From: JAQVUB01 sp033809415
GTDB lineage: Bacteria; Verrucomicrobiota; Lentisphaeria; Oligosphaerales; Oligosphaeraceae
Assembly (NCBI GenBank): GCA_033809415.1
Contig: JAPXLT010000200.1
Location: 1-8,972 of the forward strand
DNA: 8,972 bases
Direction of reading: 5' to 3'
Part shown: piece after piece, positions 1 through 4,214 of the stretch
How positions within the stretch are numbered: the first letter of the stretch is position 1
Layout: every line of letters begins with the position of its first letter
The notes under the pieces: model-generated
The model's database searches: none
Seen by the model: only the letters and a program-made list of their open reading frames with translations
What the model was told of the DNA's origin: nothing
Made by a program: the position numbers and the translations under genes

Positions 1-465
1 ACTGAAGACTTCAGCAGAAAGCGGCAGTTGCAGGGGATTGATGATCTGCATCATCTCCAAGTCCGCATTGTCATGGAGGCCGGCGGGAATTCGTGTCAGC
101 AGTGAGCGCACGGCTTTGTCGAATTCTGCGCGAATGGTCTCCGGCATCAGCGCTTCCGCAGCTCTTTGACCCAATACGATGCCCTTCATTTCAAAAGGCT
201 CGACCATCAGACTCTCGCAACACCACTCGTTGTCCCTGAGAAAAAAACCACGTTCGCTTGCATCGTAATCGATCGGGGCTCCAAAGTCTTTCTTAAGATC
301 GCGAATGTCACGCAAAAACGTCTTCTGTGACAATTTTTTACAGGTACCTGCTGGATCGCGTTGTCTCATCTCCTCCATAAAACGCGTATAATTAGGAAAC
401 TGATTTTTGCGCATCATCTCAATGATGACGCTCATTCGCACCAATGCACTTTTGTTGATTGGCAT
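1..465 (-). CDS. WYL-domain transcriptional regulator, N-terminal part (cut by window edge)
   Basis: Read leftward from ATG at 465, the frame is open for 155 codons to the window edge, so the C-terminal part is missing. An AGGAGG ribosome site lies at 471-476, five bases before the start. Residues 1-78 look like the winged helix-turn-helix of WYL regulators: an N-terminal helix, then SQKTFLRDIRDLKKDFGAPI (about 46-65) and a wing with DYDASERGFFL (66-76). Residues 79-155 form the linker that normally precedes the WYL ligand-sensing domain, which would lie beyond the edge. Proteins of this family bind DNA as dimers, often repressing defence or stress operons and sensing nucleic acid or nucleotide ligands. 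The gene diverges from the small-protein/protease unit and probably controls the shared intergenic region; that is inference. The WYL motif itself is not visible, so the assignment rests on the N-terminal pattern. Confidence 0.8.
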   Translation of the reverse strand, partial: MPINKSALVRMSVIIEMMRKNQFPNYTRFMEEMRQRDPAGTCKKLSQKTFLRDIRDLKKDFGAPIDYDASERGFFLRDNEWCCESLMVEPFEMKGIVLGQRAAEALMPETIRAEFDKAVRSLLTRIPAGLHDNADLEMMQIINPLQLPLSAEVFS

Positions 466-565
466 CGTATCCTCCTGTTACCACCTGCACATTTTTTTGG
501 TTTTGTGTGTTTTTGGTGCTTTTTCGTTGTAAAAAATTGCATTTTATCAGTCGTCAGCCAAGTCG

Positions 566-599
566 TGGACAATAGGTGTCCATGGTCTGTTAATATAAT
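566..599 (+). promoter_or_regulatory. Dyad plus -10 control module, copy 1
   Basis: A perfect dyad TGGACA-ATAGG-TGTCCA (566-582) is followed by TATAAT at 594-599, 28 bases from dyad start to -10 start. No good -35 hexamer sits 17 bases upstream of TATAAT; that slot falls inside the dyad, as expected for an activator or repressor site. The surrounding 38 bases (562-599) match 34 of 38 in the second copy at 1693-1730. On the other strand TTGTCC (572-567) with TGATAA or GATAAA 17-18 bases on could be a weak promoter for the WYL gene, so the dyad may serve both directions. Downstream lies an 84-base leader to the ATG at 684. Confidence 0.65.
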
Positions 600-612
600 A
601 TGGATAGTGCAA

Positions 613-641
613 ACTCTCTGTCGCACAGTGCGGTGGAGAGT
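613..641 (+). other. Stem-loop in the 5' leader of the small-protein gene
   Basis: ACTCTC (613-618) pairs with GAGAGT (636-641), and inside it CGCA (622-625) pairs with TGCG (629-632) around a CAG loop. It lies just downstream of the predicted transcription start and about 40 bases before the ribosome site, so it would be in the mRNA leader. A role in RNA stability or translation is possible but not shown. The second copy of the promoter module has no equivalent hairpin. Confidence 0.35.
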
Positions 642-683
642 CGAGTCCCACACCACCCCAACCCCAAGGAAAGGAAGAGAAGC

Positions 684-845
684 ATGGAGATTAAGAAGTA
701 CCAGGGAACGATCATTCTGAAAGACGGCAAGAACATTCGCCCGATCATTGAAGCCACCGCCCATTCTCAGGCATTGATGATCTTCAAGGCGCAGTATCCT
801 GACGCCAGATTGGTCGCCGCCAGTGTACTGCCCAAGCAACGCTGA
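684..845 (+). CDS. Small hypothetical protein, 53 aa
   Basis: The frame opens further upstream (ATG at 600), but that start overlaps the predicted -10 and transcription start. ATG at 684 is preceded by a purine-rich AGGAAAGGAAGAGAA stretch and is the likely start. The product is a soluble 53-residue protein with a likely beta-alpha-beta layout: strand YQGTIILKDG (about 6-15), helix ATAHSQALMIFKAQYPDA (about 24-41), strand RLVAASVL (42-49), basic end PKQR. It has no signal peptide or membrane segment and no catalytic motif. I do not recognise the family with certainty. It is the first gene behind the dyad promoter, 131 bases before the protease-like gene, so it is probably co-transcribed with it. 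It could be a partner or substrate of that protein, or a small DNA- or protein-binding accessory; this is inference only. Confidence 0.7.
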   Translation: MEIKKYQGTIILKDGKNIRPIIEATAHSQALMIFKAQYPDARLVAASVLPKQR

Positions 846-851
846 TCCCAG

Positions 852-890
852 CAGGGGACTGAGGGGGCAACACAGCTCCTCAGTCCCTTG
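852..890 (+). terminator. Hairpin after the small-protein gene, terminator- or attenuator-like
   Basis: CAGGGGACTGAGG (852-864) pairs with CCTCAGTCCCTTG (878-890) over 13 positions with one G-U pair and a 13-base loop. It starts seven bases after the stop codon. What follows is CAGCACATTTT rather than a proper U-run, so full intrinsic termination is doubtful. Partial termination or processing that lowers expression of the downstream protease-like gene fits better. Confidence 0.5.
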
Positions 891-976
891 TCAGCACATT
901 TTCAGATTTCGAAAATGCGTTCCCGAAACAGAGTTACCAGTAATCAACAATAATTTCCAAGAGGAGAACCAGGATT

Positions 977-1648
977 ATGGATATGCTGCCGCTTCAACTT
1001 CGCGAAGGATACCTTTTCATCGAGTCAGGGAGAGAGTTATGGCTGCTCGATACTGGTGCGCCGTTCAGCTTCGGCGCGTCTCGCACGCTGTGCATCGCCG
1101 GCGAGCAGTTCAGCATTGGACCAGGGGTTGCTGGCATTAATGCGGAGACAATTTCACAGTCAGTCAAGGTACCATGCGCCGGTCTTATCGGTGCAGACAT
1201 ACTCGGCCGCTTTGACCACATCATGGACATTGACGGCGGCACCCTTGCCCTTTCGAAAGACGAGCTGCAACACCAGGGGGAGAGCATTCCCCTGACCTAT
1301 TGGATGGAGATTCCTGTCGTTAAGGCCCGCATAGGAGACAGGGTTTTCCAGATGTTCTTTGACACCGGCGCACATGTCTCCTATCTCCAGGACGCGTCAC
1401 TGACGAGTTTCCCGCCTGCTGGCAGTGTCAACGACTTCTATCCCAGTTTTGGTACGTTCCAGACCGATACTTACGAAGTTCCCGTCTCACTTGGCGCTGT
1501 GACCTTCACTCTGCAGTGCGGCACCCTTCCAGCCCAGCTTGCCAAGACTCTGATGATGATGTCGGACATGAAGGGCATTGTCGGCAATGCGATTCTCCAC
1601 AATCGAAAAGTTGGCTACTTCCCGCGCCGGCGCATGCTGATCCTGTAA
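977..1648 (+). CDS. Two-lobed retropepsin/pepsin-like aspartic protease
   Basis: A 223-residue protein with no signal peptide or transmembrane segment, so probably cytosolic. GAGGAG at 961-966 and AGGA at 971-974 precede the ATG at 977; ATG at 983 is an alternative. Two similar lobes are visible. Lobe 1 has WLLDTGAPFSFG with DTG at 25-27 and the flap-distal GLIGADILGRF at 69-79. Lobe 2 has MFFDTGAHVSYL with DTG at 129-131 and GIVGNAILHNRKVGYF at 200-215. In aspartic proteases, D(T/S)G supplies the catalytic aspartate and the later hydrophobic-hydrophobic-G segment supports it. Retropepsins need two chains to form one active site; here both halves are in one short chain, as in pepsin but far smaller. 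It sits behind the 53-aa gene and shares the dyad-controlled unit. It could activate or degrade a partner by cleavage; the substrate is unknown. Both catalytic aspartates are present, so I expect activity. Confidence 0.75.
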   Translation: MDMLPLQLREGYLFIESGRELWLLDTGAPFSFGASRTLCIAGEQFSIGPGVAGINAETISQSVKVPCAGLIGADILGRFDHIMDIDGGTLALSKDELQHQGESIPLTYWMEIPVVKARIGDRVFQMFFDTGAHVSYLQDASLTSFPPAGSVNDFYPSFGTFQTDTYEVPVSLGAVTFTLQCGTLPAQLAKTLMMMSDMKGIVGNAILHNRKVGYFPRRRMLIL

Positions 1649-1667
1649 GCAGGCAGATGCACAATAA

Positions 1668-1686
1668 TTCCGCTTTTTCAGCGGAA
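1668..1686 (+). other. Short hairpin after the protease-like gene
   Basis: TTCCGCT (1668-1674) and AGCGGAA (1680-1686) form a 7-bp stem with a TTTTC loop, 20 bases after the stop codon and just ahead of the second dyad module. No U-run follows, so it is at best a weak terminator insulating the FGE-like gene's promoter. Confidence 0.35.
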
Positions 1687-1696
1687 CTATCCGTCG

Positions 1697-1730
1697 CGGA
1701 CAATAGGTGTCCATGGCCTGTCAGTATAAT
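1697..1730 (+). promoter_or_regulatory. Dyad plus -10 control module, copy 2
   Basis: CGGACA-ATAGG-TGTCCA (1697-1713) is followed by TATAAT at 1725-1730. The dyad-to--10 spacing (28 bases, start to start) is identical to copy 1, and 34 of 38 bases of the block are the same. One arm base differs (C for T), leaving a five-pair dyad. After the -10, 8 of 10 bases (1735-1744) again match copy 1 with a one-base offset, so similarity reaches the transcription start area. It lies 62 bases before the start of the FGE-like gene. Confidence 0.65.
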
Positions 1731-1791
1731 TATAGACAGTACAATCAGCGAAGAAATCAACAAAACCACCAGCAATTCCATGAGGATATCG

Positions 1792-2499
1792 ATGACAAAA
1801 GAAGCTTTCATTACCGAGACCTTCACACTTGCAGAAAACGTCAAGCTTGAAATGGTTGTCATACCAAGCTATTCTGGTAAACTTAAGGACGTTTCAGAGC
1901 AGACAATGGCAGAAATAAGACAGGAATTCATGATGGGGATATATCCCGTCACCCAGGAGCAGTATGAGGCCGTGATGGAATGCAATCCGTCCAACTTCAA
2001 TGGGGCAAAGCTTCCTGTCGAAACTGTGACGTGGGATGAAGCGAAAGAGTTCTGCGAGAAGCTCAATCAACGCATCCAATTGCCCCCTGGCAGGAAATTC
2101 AACCTGCCAACGCAATTCCAGTGGGACTACGTGGCACGGTCCAGGGGAACCGTCCCCTTCAGGAACGAGGCTGAGTTCGGCAAGTTCGCGTGGTTCAAGA
2201 AAAACTCCCGCAAGACAACCCACAATGTCGGTCAGAAGGCGGTGAGTCCCTATGGATTGTACGATCTCTACGGCAATGTTCACGAATGGTGCGACAACGA
2301 GTGGGAGAACGTAGGCAAACCTGGCTATCCCACGCCACCAGCCGGTAACGCCATGCGTGTTGCTCTCGGTGGCACCTGGGACAGCGACGCAGACACCTGC
2401 GTCCAGGCCGTCTACCTTAGTGGTGTGCCAGAGACACGGGAGAACAGGATCGGCTTCCGTGTGGTAATCGTTCCGGTCGAGTACAGCACAATTTCCTGA
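1792..2499 (+). CDS. FGE-like (SUMF1/FGE-sulfatase domain) protein, 235 aa
   Basis: The frame is open from 1516, but upstream starts would read through the promoter module. ATG at 1792 has TGAGGA five bases before it, and ATG at 1780 is a weaker alternative. Family landmarks in order: KLEMVVIPS (about 19-26), FMMGIYPVTQEQYEAVM (46-62), NPSNF (65-69), LPVETVTWDEAKEFC (74-88), NLPTQFQWDYVAR (104-116), YGLYDLYGNVHEWC (154-167), LGGTWDSDADTC (192-203) and RIGFRVV (219-225). No signal peptide or lipobox is seen, so it is probably cytosolic. True FGE oxidises a sulfatase cysteine using two active-site cysteines near the C-terminus. Here the first is Ser198 by alignment to GGSYMC-type sequences and only Cys203 remains. 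It is therefore probably not a sulfatase-maturing enzyme, but a C-type-lectin-fold binding or scaffold protein or a divergent oxidase. No sulfatase gene is nearby. Confidence 0.85.
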   Translation: MTKEAFITETFTLAENVKLEMVVIPSYSGKLKDVSEQTMAEIRQEFMMGIYPVTQEQYEAVMECNPSNFNGAKLPVETVTWDEAKEFCEKLNQRIQLPPGRKFNLPTQFQWDYVARSRGTVPFRNEAEFGKFAWFKKNSRKTTHNVGQKAVSPYGLYDLYGNVHEWCDNEWENVGKPGYPTPPAGNAMRVALGGTWDSDADTCVQAVYLSGVPETRENRIGFRVVIVPVEYSTIS

Positions 2500-2540
2500 A
2501 CTGCATATATAATTCGTGTTGGACGCCAAACTCAGACAAC

Positions 2541-2580
2541 TGAACCTCAGGTTCAAAAAAGCGAGCGTTATTTTTTCTTT
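2541..2580 (+). terminator. Weak terminator candidate after the FGE-like gene
   Basis: TGAACC (2541-2546) and GGTTCA (2550-2555) form a 6-bp stem with a TCA loop 41 bases after the stop codon. An A-run (2555-2560) and a T-run (2571-2576) follow and could pair with each other. The T-run is too far from the stem for a classic rho-independent terminator, so confidence is low. Confidence 0.3.
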
Positions 2581-2685
2581 ATCTTATTACTAAGCAAGAA
2601 TTTAAGTGTGGCGAAAAGTTATATTGTTGAAATTCGACTTGTGAAAACACAATGGCACCCTCTAGCCGAGGGCTGCACAATAATA

Positions 2686-2912
2686 ACCCCCGGTGACCGA
2701 GCCCGGAGGGCGAGGGAACCGGGGGTGGACGGCACCCAAGAACCAGCGCCCGAAGGGCGGCACAAACGCAGTCTTGTCGAGAAGCCTTGAGCAACCATTT
2801 CCACTTGTTGTTGCGCCCTCCGGGCGCGGTTTTTGGGGGAGTTCCTTACCCCGGGTTGCGTCGCGCTCCGCGCTTCCTCACCCGGGGTTATTTTTGTGTG
2901 GCGCTTCGCGCC
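2686..2912. repeat. Composite GC-rich palindromic repeat region
   Basis: Five hairpins follow in a row. ACCCCCGGT/ACCGGGGGT (2686-2694 with 2718-2726) encloses GCCC-GGA-GGGC (2701-2711). Next come CGCCC-GAA-GGGCG (2747-2759) and GCGCCC-TCC-GGGCGC (2813-2827). ACCCCGGGT/ACCCGGGGT (2848-2856 with 2880-2888) and GGCGC-TTC-GCGCC (2900-2912) close the set. The first and fourth share the layout of a 9-bp CCCCGG-rich arm around a 23-base inner stretch, suggesting related units. Short open frames here are side effects of the GC-rich repeats. It resembles repeat elements I associate with planctomycete and lentisphaeral intergenic regions (memory, not verified). No transposase is present. Confidence 0.65.
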
Positions 2913-3239
2913 GGAAGAACCGCCCGGATAAGTATCAGCGGGTCTTGAATGAATTATCTCAAAAACAAAAATAGTGCCAGTGCAACTTCACAGAGATTCA
3001 GTTATCTGAAGTTATGTTGATTTTTAAGTAGAAGACCTCCTTTCGAATATTGGTTGCAAGATACTAAACAGCTCAAAAATGATTTTTAGCTGTTCCTTAA
3101 TCATAATTTGCATATCCAATAAAGCAAATCCTGATTCGATGTTTTTGGGTAAAATATGAGCAGAAATAGAATCCCAAATGCACGCCGGGTGTATTTGGTG
3201 AAAGATTTTCCAGCTCCGACCGTTCTGAAGGATTGTGGT
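2913..3239. other. AT-richer intergenic stretch with no recognised gene
   Basis: This stretch, lower in GC than its flanks, lies between repeat clusters. A leftward frame of 99 codons (3323-3024) crosses it, but its start sits in the adjacent repeat (3241-3300). It has no convincing ribosome site and its translation matches nothing I know. It could be the remnant of a decayed gene or mobile element. I see no promoter or RNA gene. Confidence 0.4.
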
Positions 3240-3240
3240 G

Positions 3241-3300
3241 CCTTTACAAGGCACTGTCCCTAGGGTGGGTTCCTCACCCCAGACTGGGGTTAAGCATGGG
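3241..3300. repeat. Short palindromic repeat piece
   Basis: GGGTG-GGTTCCT-CACCC (3263-3279) is overlapped by ACCCCAG-A-CTGGGGT (3276-3290), giving two alternative hairpins that share the CACCCC segment. It resembles the CCCCGG-type units at 2686-2912 in style (a CCCC arm, then GGGGTTA), suggesting a degenerate relative. Confidence 0.4.
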
Positions 3301-3339
3301 TAAGCTCCTACGGCGCAAAGCATTATGCCATAAGCAGAC

Positions 3340-3366
3340 TGACCTGTATGACCTGTATGACCTGTC
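3340..3366. repeat. Three tandem 9-bp repeats (TGACCTGTA)
   Basis: TGACCTGTA occurs at 3340-3348 and 3349-3357, then TGACCTGTC at 3358-3366 followed by a partial CGACC. A 9-bp unit keeps frame if translated but lies between genes. It is too short and spacerless to be CRISPR. Confidence 0.75.
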
Positions 3367-3425
3367 CGACCCAGCTAACCTGCACCCTGTTTGTAAAAGA
3401 TTTTTTATGGGAGGAAACGCAACTT

Positions 3426-3480
3426 TGGAGTGCGGCGGCTTGCCGCCGCTTTGAAAGCGGGAGCAAGCTCCCGCACTCCA
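3426..3480. repeat. 55-bp clover-like palindromic element
   Basis: The outer arms TGGAGTGCGG (3426-3435) and CCGCACTCCA (3471-3480) are perfect inverted repeats. Inside are two perfect hairpins: GCGGCGGC-TT-GCCGCCGC (3432-3449) and GCGGGAGC-AA-GCTCCCGC (3457-3474). The strand can fold either as one long outer stem or as two side-by-side hairpins. Such clean structure in a non-coding stretch points to a REP/MITE-like dispersed element. No transposase is in the window. Confidence 0.75.
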
Positions 3481-3525
3481 TAAGCTCCGCTGTTTTCTGT
3501 GATGAAAGCGAACTGCAACGCCAGT

Positions 3526-3542
3526 GCCGGCGAGCCGCCGGC
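3526..3542. repeat. Short GC palindrome
   Basis: GCCGGCG (3526-3532) and CGCCGGC (3536-3542) are perfect arms around AGC. The following GCGCTCCA resembles the end of the 3426-3480 element, so this may be a half copy of a related repeat. Confidence 0.45.
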
Positions 3543-3647
3543 GCTCCATATCGCCTCCGACGCAATTGCGTAAAGCCGACCTGGGCACACAAGAATTTCG
3601 CCAGAGCAAGCTCATCCGTCAGAGCAACAACCTTATAAATTTTCCGA

Positions 3648-3666
3648 GCTTTCCGTGCTTTCCGTG
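3648..3666. repeat. Tandem 9-bp repeat (GCTTTCCGT)
   Basis: GCTTTCCGTG occurs twice, at 3648-3657 and 3657-3666, a 9-bp period overlapping by the shared G. It lies just downstream of the SLOG gene's stop (that gene is read leftward). It has the same period as the repeat at 3340-3366 but an unrelated unit. Confidence 0.6.
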
Positions 3667-3701
3667 GACAAAAAATGGGTTGTTCCAGGCGGGGGTCGGT
3701 T

Positions 3702-4049
3702 TTATTGCTGGATGATTTTGACATGTATTTTGAGGTCTGCCTGGTGTGCGGTTTGTATCATGTTTTTGGTGCCGGGGCTGCGTGGGTGCATGAGTGCAAT
3801 CAGTGCCTCGGCATTTTGCGCCATGATGCGGTTGCGCATGGGGCCTGCGGCGCGTCCGTAGCGGTTCCAGTTGGCCGGGAATCGTTCGATGGGGATGTTA
3901 TGCTCGCGGGCATAGCGTTCTCCGAGGGCATCGACGCCGTCTGCCGCACCGCTGAGCACAAGTGATATCTCGAAGCCTGATTCCTTGATGGCTTCGCAGA
4001 GGGCTTCATAGTCATGGATGGAACGGGATCCGGCTATAATCGTGCGCAT
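3702..4049 (-). CDS. SLOG-fold protein, DUF2493/YspA type, 115 aa
   Basis: The leftward frame opens from 4157, but the ATG at 4049 starts directly at MRTIIAGSRS, the usual family beginning, with GGAGA at 4062-4058. Motifs: the nucleotide-binding start IIAGSRS (4-10), SGAADGVDALGERYA (33-47), FPANWNRYGRAAGPMRN (57-73), and SPGTKNMI (91-98) before a final helix-strand. SLOG/YpsA-like Rossmannoid proteins bind nucleotides or nucleotide-derived ligands; DUF2493 members are common on phages, plasmids and accessory islands, with few established functions. Length is normal and the motifs are intact apart from Ala35 where Gly is common. It is the last gene of the leftward unit, 165 bp after the AAA+ gene, separated by a strong palindrome. 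A role as sensor or nucleotide-processing partner of the ATPase is inference. Confidence 0.85.
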   Translation of the reverse strand: MRTIIAGSRSIHDYEALCEAIKESGFEISLVLSGAADGVDALGERYAREHNIPIERFPANWNRYGRAAGPMRNRIMAQNAEALIALMHPRSPGTKNMIQTAHQADLKIHVKIIQQ

Positions 4050-4106
4050 GGCGGCAGTCTCCAGCAGGGGTTGATACAAATCGACAACGAGTGAGGAAAG
4101 AGAGTT

Positions 4107-4145
4107 GGCAGTCTCTCCGCCGCGCCGAACGGCGGAGAGACTGCC
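4107..4145. repeat. Perfect 16-bp-stem palindrome between the AAA+ and SLOG genes
   Basis: GGCAGTCTCTCCGCCG (4107-4122) and CGGCGGAGAGACTGCC (4130-4145) are perfect arms around a CGCCGAA loop. In the leftward mRNA it would sit 69 bases after the AAA+ stop and 57 bases before the SLOG start. No U-run follows on either strand, so it is not a classic terminator. It could cap the AAA+ transcript against exonucleases or be a REP-like element. In size it matches the 40-bp palindrome at 8807-8846, though the sequences differ. Confidence 0.75.
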
Positions 4146-4214
4146 GGTGGAAATCAATCCTTTTCTGCTTTTCTGGGCATCGCAACCCGGACGGTCGCGC
4201 CACTTTTCAAAGCA

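Noticed and set aside
361..839. Open frames 361-720 (+) and 839-432 (-)
   Set aside because: They overlap the WYL gene and the promoter module, show no family features and have no ribosome site; the WYL frame and the 53-aa gene explain this DNA better.
1516..1791. Longer N-terminus for the FGE-like protein
   Set aside because: It would start inside the protease gene and read through the hairpin and promoter module; the family similarity begins after 1792.
2579..2974. Short open frames in the GC-rich repeats
   Set aside because: They result from stop-poor palindromic repeats; the translations are low-complexity and unlike proteins.
3024..3323. Leftward 99-codon frame as a real gene
   Set aside because: Its start lies in a repeat, it has no ribosome site and no recognisable similarity; kept only as a possible remnant.
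3340..3366. CRISPR array
   Set aside because: Three 9-bp units without spacers do not make a CRISPR array, and no cas gene is present.
3323..3724. Overlapping frames on both strands at 3274-3724
   Set aside because: They run through the clover-like element and tandem repeats, and their composition reflects these repeats.
4107..4145. Palindrome as an intrinsic terminator
   Set aside because: No U-run follows on either strand and the loop is GC-rich; kept as a repeat or transcript-protecting structure.
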